DNA of 64,000 bases, from NCBI GenBank assembly GCA_943370595.1, contig CALRRO020000015.1:1-64000 (forward strand), in the 5' to 3' direction. The notes under the pieces were generated by a model, which saw only the letters and a program-made list of their open reading frames with translations, ran no database searches and had not been told where the DNA came from. Below are positions 1 through 8,673 of this stretch, in pieces (position 1 is the stretch's first letter; each line of letters begins with the position of its first letter). The position numbers were made by a program, and so were the translations under genes. Source of the stretch: Piscinibacter sp943370595 (GTDB lineage: Bacteria; Pseudomonadota; Gammaproteobacteria; Burkholderiales; Burkholderiaceae_C).

Positions 1-3000
1 AATGCGCTGACCATCACTGTCACCGGGCTGCCATCTGTCGGCACGATCACGCTGGCCAACGGCACCCCGGTCACCAACGGCCAGGTACTCACCGCCGCCC
101 AACTCGCCGGTCTGCAGTTCGACGCACCGGCCGACCTGCTGGCGTCGACCGCGACCAGCTTCAGCTACACCGTCTCTGACGGAAGTGTCACCGTCAACGC
201 CGGCACGACCATCAACGTCACGCCGGTCAACGACGCACCGGTCGCGTCCAGCTCGAGCATCAGTGTCGCCGAGGAGTCCGCGAACACGCCGCTGGGACTG
301 AGCGCCCCGACGGATGTCGACGGCAATCCGCTGACCATCACTGTCACTGGGCTGCCCTCGGTCGGCACGATCACGCTGGCCGATGGCACGCCGGTCACCA
401 ACGGCCAGGTGCTCACCGCAGCCCAACTCGCCGGCCTGCAGTTCGATGCGCCGGCGGATCTGCTGGCTTCGACCAGCACCAGCTTCAGCTACACGGTCTC
501 CGACGGAACCGTCACCGTCAACGCCGGCACGACGATCAACGTCACGCCGGTCAACGACGCGCCGGTCGCTTCCAGTTCGACCATCACGGTCGCCGAAGAG
601 TCGGCCACCACACCGCTGGGCCTGACCGCCCCGACGGATGTCGACGGCAATCCGCTGACCATCACTGTCACTGGGCTGCCCTCGGTCGGCACGATCACGC
701 TCGCCGATGGCACCCCGGTCACGAACGGCCAGGTGCTCACCGCAGCCCAACTCGCCGGCCTGCAGTTCGATGCGCCGGCGGATCTGCTGGCTTCGACCAG
801 CACGAGCTTCAGCTACACCGTCTCTGACGGAAGTGTCACCGTCAACGCCGGCACGACGATCAACGTCACGCCGGTCAACGATGCCCCGGTCGCCTCCAGC
901 TCGACCATCACGGTCGCCGAGGAGTCGGCCAACACGCCGCTCGGGCTGACCGCTCCGACGGATGTCGATGGCAATCCGCTCACGATCACCGTCACGGGTC
1001 TACCCTCGGTCGGCACGATCACGCTGGCTAACGGTTCGCCCGTCACCAACGGCCAAGTGCTCACCGCAGCCCAACTCGCCGGTCTGCAGTTCGATGCGCC
1101 GGCGGATCTGCTGGCTTCGACCAGCACCAGTTTCAGCTACACCGTCTCCGACGGCACGGTCACCGTCAATGCGGGCACGACGATCAATGTCACGCCGGTC
1201 AACGACGCGCCTGTCACCTCCAGCTCGACGATCACGGTCGCCGAGGAGTCAGCGAACACGCCGCTGGGGCTGACGGCGCCGACGGACGCCGACGGCAATC
1301 CGCTGACGATCACCGTTACCGGCCTGCCGAGCGTCGGCACGATCACGTTGGCCGACGGCACGCCGGTCACCAACGGTCAGGTGCTGACCGCGGCGCAACT
1401 CGCCGGCCTGCAGTTCGATGCGCCAGCTGATCTGCTGGCTTCGACCAGCACCAGTTTTAGCTACACCGTCTCCGACGGCACGGCCACCGTCAATGCGGGC
1501 ACGACGATCAACGTCACGCCGGTCAACGATGCCCCGGTCACCTCCAGCTCGACGATCACGGTCGCCGAAGAATCTGCCAACACACCGCTGGGGTTGACCG
1601 CCCCGACGGATGTCGATGGCAATCCGCTGACGATCACCGTCACGGGTCTGCCGACTGTGGGCACGATCACGCTCGCCAACGGCACCCCGATCACCAACGG
1701 CCAGGTGCTCACCGCCGCGCAACTCGCGGGTCTGCAGTTCGATGCGCCGGCGGATCTGCTGGCGTCGACCAGCACGAGCTTCAGCTACACGGTCTCTGAC
1801 GGAACCGTCTCCATCAACGCCGGCACGACGATCAACGTCACCCCCTCCAACGACGCACCGGTCGCCTCCAGCTCGACGATCACCGTTGCCGAGGAGTCGG
1901 CCAATACACCGCTGGGCCTGACCGCTCCGACGGACATCGATGGAAATGCGCTGACCATCACAGTCACCGGTCTGCCGACCGTCGGCACCGTTACGCTGGC
2001 CAATGGCACACCGATCACCAACGGCCAAGTACTCACCGCCGCTCAGCTTGCCGGTCTGCAGTTCGATGCGCCGGCAGATCTGCTGGCATCCACGTCGACC
2101 AGCTTCAGCTACACAGTCTCCGACGGCACGGTGACTGTCAATGCCGGCACCACCATCAACGTCACGCCGGTCAACGACGCGCCGGTCGTGTCCAGCTCGA
2201 CGATCACGGTGGCGGAAGAGTCGGCCAACACGCCGCTCGGCCTGACCGCTCCGACGGACATCGACGGCAATCCGCTGACCATCACTGTCACCGGGCTGCC
2301 CAGCGTCGGCACGATCACACTCGCCGACGGCACGCCGGTCACCAACGGTCAGGTGCTGACGGCCGCCCAGCTTGCCGGCCTGCAGTTCGATGCGCCAGCG
2401 GATTTGCTGGCGTCGACCAGCACCAGCTTCAGCTACACGGTGTCCGACGGTACGGTCACCGTGAACGCCGGCACGACGATCAATGTCACGCCGGTCAACG
2501 ATGCTCCGGTCGCTTCCAGCTCGACCATCACGGTCGCCGAGGAGTCAGCGAACACGCCGCTGGGGCTGACCGCGCCGACGGACGTCGATGGCAATCCGTT
2601 GACCATCACCGTCACCGGTCTGCCTTCGGTCGGCACGATCACTCTGGCCAACGGTACGCCCGTGACCAACGGCCAGGTGCTCACCGCCGCTCAGCTTGCC
2701 GGTCTGCAGTTCGATGCGCCGGCGGATCTGCTGGCCTCCACCTCGACCAGCTTCAGCTACACGGTCTCCGATGGCACCGTCACCGTCAACGCCGGTACGA
2801 CGATCAACGTCACGCCGGTCAATGACGCACCGGTCGCCTCCAGCTCGACCATCACCGTCGCTGAGGAGTCGGCCAACACGCCGCTGGGACTGACTGCACC
2901 GACCGACGTGGACGGCAATCCGCTGACCATCACCGTCACCGGGCTGCCCTCGGTCGGCACGATCACGCTCGCCAACGGCACGCCGGTCACCAACGGCCAG

Positions 3001-3144
3001 GTGCTCACCGCCGCCCAACTGGCTGGCCTGCAGTACGACGGGCCGGCCGACCTCTTGGCCGCGACCAGCACCAGCTTCACCTACTCTGTCTCCGACGGCA
3101 CGGTCACCGTCAACGCCGGCACGACCATCAACCTCACGCCGGTG
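1..3144 (+). repeat. 324-bp in-frame tandem repeat array in the adhesin gene
   Basis: The same 108-codon unit recurs with a period of exactly 324 bp: the NDAPV codons begin at 229, 553, 877, 1201, 1525, 1849, 2173, 2497 and 2821. Nine whole units plus one partial unit at the left edge are visible; the unit starting at 3145 has changed into a different domain. Copies differ mostly at synonymous sites, which implies recent duplication or gene conversion. The true copy number upstream is not known from this window. Confidence 0.95.
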
Positions 3145-5718
3145 AACGATGCTCCGGTCGCCCAGGCCCGCAGCTTCACCGTCGCCGAAGACGCCGCGGT
3201 GGTCACTGGCGCGGTGACGGCCACCGATGTCGACGCTGGCGCCACACTCAGCTTCGCGCTGAACGGCGCCACGCCGGCCGGCCTGACCTTCAACGCCGAC
3301 GGAACCTACAGCTTCAACCCGGCCAACGCGGCCTATCAGTCGCTCGGCTTCGGCCAGCAGCAGGTCATCACCGTGCCCTACACGGTGAGCGACGGCGCAG
3401 GCGGCAGTTCGACGGCCAACCTCGTCATTACCGTCACCGGCACCAACGACGCGCCGGTGGCCAACGCCAACACCGGCCCGGGCACGGAAGACACGGTGCT
3501 CACCATCGTGCCGGCCACGCTGCTGGGCAACGACACCGATGTCGACAGCGGCGACACGTTGAGCATCACCAGCGTGCAGGGTGCCGTCAACGGCACGGTC
3601 GCGCTGTCGGGCGGCAACATCGTCTTCACGCCGGCGACCAACTACAGCGGCCCCGCCTCGTTCACCTACACGGTGACCGACAGCCGCGGTGCCACCTCGA
3701 CGGCCACGGTGACGGTCAACATCGCAGCCGTGGCCGATGCACCGACGCTGGTGATCAACGGCACCACCAGCACCGGGGGCACCACCACGACAGCGGTCCC
3801 GCCGGCCTCCACCGGCCTGGTGCGCGACTTCTTCCAGGACATCGGCTCGGTGAGCACGGCCAACGCCGGCAACATCGCGACGGTGGAGACAGCGGTCGAG
3901 TCGTCGACACGCACGTCGACCAGCGTCGTCACCGACATCTCGATCCCCGACCTGAACGTCGACGACGCCTACCGCTACACCGGCTTCATCTACCTGACCG
4001 CCGGGCAGACCTACGAGATCACCGGCAGCCGCGACGACACGCTGGCCGTCAAGCTCGGCGGCAACAGCGTCTATGGCGTCGGCTACAACAACTGGGGCGC
4101 GTTCACTGCCTCCGGCTTCACGCCGTCGGTGTCGGGCTATTACTCGCTGGAGGTCATCGCCTACAACGGCGACGGCGTCGGTACGCTCGACATCAACATG
4201 TCGGTCAACGGCGCGGCCGCGGTCGACCTGAACACGACGAACTTCCGCATCTACACCAGCGCCAGCGACTTCAGCAGCAGCCCGACGGTGGCCGGCCCGC
4301 TGGTGCCCAACGGCGACGGCGGCTACTACCCTGGCGGCGCCGGCGGCACCGAAGACTCGGCAATCCGCCTGGGCAGCATCGCCGCCAGCCTGAACGACAC
4401 GGACGGCTCGGAGACGCTGAGCCTGAGCATCGGCAGCATCCCGGTCGGCGCACGCATCACCGACGGCACCAACACCTTCACCGCCACCGCAGGCAACACC
4501 AGCGTGGTGGTGACGGGCTGGTCGCTCAACAACCTGAGCATCACGCCGCCGCTGCACTTTGCGGGCACGATCAACCTGAGCGTCACGGCCACCGCCACCG
4601 AGGCGTCGGGCCCGACAGCCACGACCACCGGCACGCTGCCGGTGCTGGTGACCGCGGTCGCCGATGCACCGGTGGTGGCCGGCGACACAGTCGTCGTCGC
4701 GATCGGGCAGGAAGACGTCGCGACGACCGTGAACTTCCCGATCCTCGCCACCCGCGTCGACGTGGACGGTTCGGAGACATTGCGCGTGCTGGTCTCTGGC
4801 GTGCCCACCGGCGTCACCTTCAGCGCCGGCACCAACAACGGCAGTGGCGTGTGGGAGTTCACCCAGGCGCAGCTCGATGGCCTGACGATGACGCTGCCGG
4901 CGAACACCGCGAGCACCACGACGCTCACGGTCACCGCGGTCTCGCGGGAAACCAGCACCGGCGCCGAGGCTTCGGACTCTTCCACGATCACACTGATCGC
5001 GGACTCGGCCGACGGCACGGCGTTCACCGGGACCACCGTGGCCAACTCGATCACCGGCACCAACGGCGACAACTTCATCAATGCGCTGGGCGGCAACGAC
5101 ACGGTGAGCGCCGCCAACGGCGAAGACCTGGTGCGCGGCGGCGACGGCAACGACTCGATCGACGGCGGCGCCAACAGCGACGCGCTGTGGGGCGATGCCG
5201 GGGCCGACATCATCTTCGGCGGCACGGGCAGCGACCTGATCCGCGGTGGGGCCGGCAACGACACGATGACCGGTGGCACCACCGCCGGCGCGGCCGACGG
5301 CACGGCCGACGTGTTCGCCTGGTCACTGGCCGATGCCGGCACGGCCGGCGCACCGGCGGTCGACACCATCACCGACTTCAACGTCGGCGCGGTGTCCGCC
5401 GGCGGCGATGTGCTCGACCTGCGCGACCTGCTCTCGGGCGATGTGCTCGGCGCCGGCAACACTGCCGGCAACCTGGCCAACTTCCTCGACTTCGCGGTCA
5501 GCGGCAGCGGGGCATCCGCCTCGACGACGATCCGCATCAGCTCGACCGGGCAGTACACCGGCGGCAACTACTCGGCCGGCGCCACCGACCAGACCATCGT
5601 GTTGCAAGGTGTGGACCTGCCGACCTCGCTCGGCCTGGGCAGCGGCGCGACCGATGCACAGATCGTCCAGGAACTGCTGACGCGCGGCAAGCTGATCGTC
5701 GACAGCGCCGGCGGTTGA
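1..5718 (+). CDS. Giant RTX/T1SS repeat adhesin (LapA-like), 5' end outside window
   Basis: The frame is open from base 1 to a TGA at 5716-5718, so 1905 C-terminal residues are visible. It is probably a surface adhesin exported by a type I system and held in the outer membrane. Residues 1-1048 are near-identical 108-residue Ig/cadherin-like repeats (core NDAPV, TVAEESANTPLG, FSYTVSDGTV). VCBS/cadherin-like domains follow (TVAEDAAVVTGAVTATDVD, NDAPVANANTGPGTEDTV), then a PA14-like segment at about 1268-1420, more cadherin-like units, RTX calcium repeats such as GGNDTVSA and GGAGNDTMTGG at about 1685-1757, and a C-terminal type I secretion domain ending DSAGG. The N-terminal retention module and LapG cleavage site would lie upstream. 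lapD, lapG and a tolC homologue follow, which supports a Lap-type biofilm adhesin. The family is clear; the ligand is unknown. Confidence 0.9.
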   Translation, partial: NALTITVTGLPSVGTITLANGTPVTNGQVLTAAQLAGLQFDAPADLLASTATSFSYTVSDGSVTVNAGTTINVTPVNDAPVASSSSISVAEESANTPLGLSAPTDVDGNPLTITVTGLPSVGTITLADGTPVTNGQVLTAAQLAGLQFDAPADLLASTSTSFSYTVSDGTVTVNAGTTINVTPVNDAPVASSSTITVAEESATTPLGLTAPTDVDGNPLTITVTGLPSVGTITLADGTPVTNGQVLTAAQLAGLQFDAPADLLASTSTSFSYTVSDGSVTVNAGTTINVTPVNDAPVASSSTITVAEESANTPLGLTAPTDVDGNPLTITVTGLPSVGTITLANGSPVTNGQVLTAAQLAGLQFDAPADLLASTSTSFSYTVSDGTVTVNAGTTINVTPVNDAPVTSSSTITVAEESANTPLGLTAPTDADGNPLTITVTGLPSVGTITLADGTPVTNGQVLTAAQLAGLQFDAPADLLASTSTSFSYTVSDGTATVNAGTTINVTPVNDAPVTSSSTITVAEESANTPLGLTAPTDVDGNPLTITVTGLPTVGTITLANGTPITNGQVLTAAQLAGLQFDAPADLLASTSTSFSYTVSDGTVSINAGTTINVTPSNDAPVASSSTITVAEESANTPLGLTAPTDIDGNALTITVTGLPTVGTVTLANGTPITNGQVLTAAQLAGLQFDAPADLLASTSTSFSYTVSDGTVTVNAGTTINVTPVNDAPVVSSSTITVAEESANTPLGLTAPTDIDGNPLTITVTGLPSVGTITLADGTPVTNGQVLTAAQLAGLQFDAPADLLASTSTSFSYTVSDGTVTVNAGTTINVTPVNDAPVASSSTITVAEESANTPLGLTAPTDVDGNPLTITVTGLPSVGTITLANGTPVTNGQVLTAAQLAGLQFDAPADLLASTSTSFSYTVSDGTVTVNAGTTINVTPVNDAPVASSSTITVAEESANTPLGLTAPTDVDGNPLTITVTGLPSVGTITLANGTPVTNGQVLTAAQLAGLQYDGPADLLAATSTSFTYSVSDGTVTVNAGTTINLTPVNDAPVAQARSFTVAEDAAVVTGAVTATDVDAGATLSFALNGATPAGLTFNADGTYSFNPANAAYQSLGFGQQQVITVPYTVSDGAGGSSTANLVITVTGTNDAPVANANTGPGTEDTVLTIVPATLLGNDTDVDSGDTLSITSVQGAVNGTVALSGGNIVFTPATNYSGPASFTYTVTDSRGATSTATVTVNIAAVADAPTLVINGTTSTGGTTTTAVPPASTGLVRDFFQDIGSVSTANAGNIATVETAVESSTRTSTSVVTDISIPDLNVDDAYRYTGFIYLTAGQTYEITGSRDDTLAVKLGGNSVYGVGYNNWGAFTASGFTPSVSGYYSLEVIAYNGDGVGTLDINMSVNGAAAVDLNTTNFRIYTSASDFSSSPTVAGPLVPNGDGGYYPGGAGGTEDSAIRLGSIAASLNDTDGSETLSLSIGSIPVGARITDGTNTFTATAGNTSVVVTGWSLNNLSITPPLHFAGTINLSVTATATEASGPTATTTGTLPVLVTAVADAPVVAGDTVVVAIGQEDVATTVNFPILATRVDVDGSETLRVLVSGVPTGVTFSAGTNNGSGVWEFTQAQLDGLTMTLPANTASTTTLTVTAVSRETSTGAEASDSSTITLIADSADGTAFTGTTVANSITGTNGDNFINALGGNDTVSAANGEDLVRGGDGNDSIDGGANSDALWGDAGADIIFGGTGSDLIRGGAGNDTMTGGTTAGAADGTADVFAWSLADAGTAGAPAVDTITDFNVGAVSAGGDVLDLRDLLSGDVLGAGNTAGNLANFLDFAVSGSGASASTTIRISSTGQYTGGNYSAGATDQTIVLQGVDLPTSLGLGSGATDAQIVQELLTRGKLIVDSAGG

Positions 5719-5724
5719 GGTGCC

Positions 5725-5745
5725 GGGGCGGCGACACGCCGCCCC
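5725..5745. terminator. GC hairpin after the adhesin stop
   Basis: The arms GGGGCGGCG and CGCCGCCCC are separated by ACA and lie 7 bp after the stop codon. There is no T-tract, so intrinsic termination is uncertain. The hairpin lies between the convergent adhesin and lapD genes and could serve either strand. Confidence 0.4.
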
Positions 5746-5775
5746 GCAACGTGAGGGTGATCTCGCGAGGCGCCG

Positions 5776-5832
5776 GCTCAGCCGGCCCGCGCGGCCTGCC
5801 CGCTCAGCCGGCTCGCGCTGCCTGCCCGCTCA
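5776..5832. repeat. 26-bp tandem repeat over the lapD 3' end
   Basis: Two 26-bp units beginning GCTCAGCCGG start at 5776 and 5802, differ at only a few bases, and are followed by the first bases of a third. The lapD stop codon (5804-5806) lies in the second unit. Because the unit carries the stop codon, slippage here would change the lapD tail only slightly. Confidence 0.7.
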
Positions 5833-7726
5833 CCCAGGGGCCGGTCTGCGCATCGACGCCGCATTGCCAGAGCGATTCGGCGTCGGCGCCGTCGGCCACG
5901 CCCTCGGCAATCACCTGCAGCGACAGGCTGTGCAGCATCGCCACCAGGCCGGTCACGAAGCCGGTGCGGGTGGCGTCGCGGCCCAGGCCCACGGTGATGG
6001 ACGCATCGAGCTTCACGTAGTCCAGGCCGAGGTCGAACAGGCGATCGATGCGGCCGGTTCGCTCGCCGGCATGCTCGAGTCCGAGCTTCGCGCCGGCCGG
6101 CCGGAGCTGGCGGCCGAGCTCGCGCACCAGTTCGAAATGCTCGGCGGCGGCGACCTCGGGCACCTCCAGCCAGATCTGGCGCGCCGCACGCGGTGCCTGC
6201 AGCAGTTGCGCCCGCAGCCGGGCGGCAAAGCCGCTGTCGGCCAGCGATGCCGTCGCGATGTTGACGGCACGTGCCTGCCCATCGACGCCGATGGCAGCGA
6301 GGGCGAGCGCCAGCGCGCGCTCGTCCAGTGCCGCGGTCAGGCGCGCCCGCGTGGCCAGCGGCAGCCAGCGCGCCGCCGGCTCGAGTGCACCGCCGGATTC
6401 GATCTGCACGCGCAGCGGGCACTCGCGGTGCAGCACGTCGCCGCTGCGTGCGAGCACCGGGTACTCGACGAGGCCGATGCGCCCTTCGGCCAGCGCCTCG
6501 TGGATGCTGCGCCGCCAGCCGCCCTCGCCCAGCCTGGTCAGGCTGCCCGACTCGCCGGCCGTGGCCACCGCGAAGGATCCCTCGGCCTCGGCCCGGGCCA
6601 GCGCGAGGTCGGCCATGCCCATCAGTTCGGCCATCGGCGCGCCGCGCTGCAGTTCCACCGCGCCCGCGGCGACAGCGGCCTGCTGGCCAAAGGCCGGCAG
6701 CACGACGCGCAGGCCGTCGGCCAGTGCGCGCGCCGTCTCCTCGGCGACGCCGCCCACCGGCAGGCACATCGCGAAGTCGGAGCCGTTGAGTCGGCCGACG
6801 AAGCAGCCCTTGACCCGTTGCGTGTAGGCCTGCAAGGCCTGCGAGATCGCCACGATCAGCCGGTCGGTGGTGTCGTGCCCGAGCGCGCGATTGAGCCCGG
6901 CGAGGTCGAGCACGCGCAGCAGCACCAGACCGCCCTCTGCACTGCCGTCCTCGCGGTGCAGCACGGTGCCGAGCTGGCCCATGAAGTGCGCGCGGTTGGA
7001 CAGGCCGGTCAGGGCATCGCAATGGGCCTGGCGGCGCAGGGTCTCGACCTGCATCGCCTGCCCTTCGAAGACCAGCTTCAGCCGCGCCACCATCGAGTTC
7101 ATCGCGCGGGCGAGTCGGCGCAGTTCGGGCGCCGAGGGTTCGTCCACCGTCACGTACTCGCCGCGTTCGAGCGAGCGCGCCTGCTCGACGGTCAGCTCCA
7201 GCGGGCGGCGGATGCGGTTGACGATCAGCGCTCCTGCCAGCGCAGCCAGCAGGCCGACCACCGCCATGGCGGCGGCTGCGCGCTGCACCGCATGCCAGAG
7301 TTCGTCGTGCGCGAAGCTGTCCTGGCTCTGCACCTCGATGCGCCCGAGCGCACGCCAGCCGTCGGACACCTGGGCCACACCCGCCGCGGCCTCGATCGGC
7401 AGCGCACGCTCGAACCAGCCGGGCGCGTCGGCCGGCTTCAGCGTCGTCTCACGCAGGAAGCTCTGCGTGCCGTCGGCGCCGACGAAGCGCATGCGCCGGT
7501 AGAAGCCGGTGTCGTACTGCGCCGCCATCACCAGTTCCATCAGCGCAGCGTCGCCCTTCTGCTGCGACAGCACCAGCGCCAGCGCAGTGGCGTTGTCGGC
7601 GTTCTTCAGCCGCAGCTGCGTCTGCAGCGTGTCGCGCATCGCATCGGTGTGCACCACCACGCCACCCGCGAAGGCCAGCGCCAGCACCACGAACAACTTG
7701 AGCCAGATCTGGCCGATCAACGACAT
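5804..7726 (-). CDS. lapD: LapD-like inner-membrane c-di-GMP receptor (degenerate GGDEF/EAL)
   Basis: A 640-residue protein. Transmembrane helix 1 is at about 7-25, a periplasmic LapD/MoxY-type domain at about 26-147, transmembrane helix 2 at 148-170, a HAMP domain at 171-222, then GGDEF-like and EAL-like domains. Both catalytic signatures are degraded: the GGDEF loop reads LNGSDF and the EAL motif reads ECPL. This is known of LapD, which binds c-di-GMP without making or degrading it and then sequesters the protease LapG. The start at 7726 (MSLIGQIW) is preceded by an AGGGA ribosome site; longer starts would overlap lapG. lapG ends 16 bp upstream on the same strand, so the two are probably co-transcribed. 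Predicted role: keep LapG inactive at high c-di-GMP so that the neighbouring adhesin stays on the surface. Confidence 0.88.
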   Translation of the reverse strand: MSLIGQIWLKLFVVLALAFAGGVVVHTDAMRDTLQTQLRLKNADNATALALVLSQQKGDAALMELVMAAQYDTGFYRRMRFVGADGTQSFLRETTLKPADAPGWFERALPIEAAAGVAQVSDGWRALGRIEVQSQDSFAHDELWHAVQRAAAAMAVVGLLAALAGALIVNRIRRPLELTVEQARSLERGEYVTVDEPSAPELRRLARAMNSMVARLKLVFEGQAMQVETLRRQAHCDALTGLSNRAHFMGQLGTVLHREDGSAEGGLVLLRVLDLAGLNRALGHDTTDRLIVAISQALQAYTQRVKGCFVGRLNGSDFAMCLPVGGVAEETARALADGLRVVLPAFGQQAAVAAGAVELQRGAPMAELMGMADLALARAEAEGSFAVATAGESGSLTRLGEGGWRRSIHEALAEGRIGLVEYPVLARSGDVLHRECPLRVQIESGGALEPAARWLPLATRARLTAALDERALALALAAIGVDGQARAVNIATASLADSGFAARLRAQLLQAPRAARQIWLEVPEVAAAEHFELVRELGRQLRPAGAKLGLEHAGERTGRIDRLFDLGLDYVKLDASITVGLGRDATRTGFVTGLVAMLHSLSLQVIAEGVADGADAESLWQCGVDAQTGPWVSGQAARAG

Positions 7727-7742
7727 CTTGTTCTCCCTGCAC

Positions 7743-8453
7743 TCATTGGAACCCCTCGGCACGCGCCTTCGCAAGCACCTCGCGCCAGCGCGACAGGCGC
7801 GCCGTCGGGTCGCCGGCCGCCGCGCCGCCCGCGCCCTGCCACAGCCCGTCGCTGTTGAAGCTGAACACCGGGGTCAGGTCGGGGCGGCGCGAGGCCGGCC
7901 GCACCTCGCCGATCAGGTTGTCCAGGATCAGCGGCTCGGCGCCGGGCTGCGCATACCAGGCCAGCACCATGTGGGGCTGCACCACGCCACCGGTGCCCCC
8001 GACCGTGGCCCGCACGTAGACCAGCCGCAAGCGCGCCACCGGCACACCGGCCGCCAGCAGGCTGAAGTACTTGGCGATCGCGTAGTCCTCGCAGTCGCCG
8101 CGCCCCTTCTCCAGCATCTCCAGCGGGCTGGCCCAGTAGTCGTCCTGGCCCCACACGGCCGCATCGTCGACGAACAGCACGCGGCGGTTGAAGAAGTCGT
8201 TCACCGCCGCGAGCAAGGCCGGCTCGTCGCCCACTGGTGTCTCGACCAGCAGGGCCTGGAGCCCCTTGGCAGCAGCGGCCGCGCGCGGCCCCGCGCGCTG
8301 CGCGGCAGCACTCATGCGATCGCGATCCCAGGCCAGCCCCGCCGTGGCCACGAGCAGCGCGCAGACCGACACGCCCGCGGCCAGGCGCCGCAGCCAGAGG
8401 GCGGCGGCCCTGGAGAGCGGGCGTGGCGGGTGCTGCGGCATCAGGGGGCGCAT
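7743..8453 (-). CDS. lapG: LapG-like periplasmic transglutaminase-like cysteine protease
   Basis: A 236-residue protein of the bacterial transglutaminase-like cysteine proteinase family. An N-terminal hydrophobic segment (about 25-42) would export it. The catalytic triad is visible as C121 in GRGDCEDYA, H161 in QPHMVLAW and D178 in LILDNL. In characterised systems LapG cuts the adhesin near its N terminus and releases it when LapD lets go of it. An AGGA ribosome site lies just upstream. The gene is first in a lapG-lapD operon and is divergent from the tolC-like gene. The target site in the adhesin is outside this window. Confidence 0.9.
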   Translation of the reverse strand: MRPLMPQHPPRPLSRAAALWLRRLAAGVSVCALLVATAGLAWDRDRMSAAAQRAGPRAAAAAKGLQALLVETPVGDEPALLAAVNDFFNRRVLFVDDAAVWGQDDYWASPLEMLEKGRGDCEDYAIAKYFSLLAAGVPVARLRLVYVRATVGGTGGVVQPHMVLAWYAQPGAEPLILDNLIGEVRPASRRPDLTPVFSFNSDGLWQGAGGAAAGDPTARLSRWREVLAKARAEGFQ

Positions 8454-8545
8454 CGACGTCCTGTTCTCGTCGCTTCATGCGCCACCTTGAGGGCGGGCCC
8501 GGACGCGAGAGCGGCATTCCGTACGCAATCTGTTGCAAAGTGGCC

Positions 8546-8560
8546 TGAACGTGATGTTCA
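8546..8560. promoter_or_regulatory. Inverted repeat in the lapG/tolC divergent intergenic region
   Basis: TGAAC-GTGAT-GTTCA is a perfect 5-bp inverted repeat with a 5-bp spacer, near the middle of the 220-bp gap between lapG and the TolC-like gene. It could be an operator for one or both genes. No convincing -35/-10 pair was identified near it. Confidence 0.35.
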
Positions 8561-8673
8561 GCCGTGAAAAACTTCGTGCATTCCGTCACTGTCGGCGGGT
8601 CCTGCGTCAGTCCTTACTACACTCCCTTTGGCTTGAGCTGCGTCATCGCAGCGCCTCGACGGACCGGAGAACC

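Noticed and set aside
1..3144. Repeat array as CRISPR
   Set aside because: Units are 324 bp, contiguous without unique spacers, in frame and translated into adhesin domains.
2545..4557. A 670-codon open frame on the minus strand across the adhesin
   Set aside because: It is antisense to clear repeat coding, is Arg/Gly/His-rich with no motif, and repeats with the 324-bp period; high GC keeps stop codons out.
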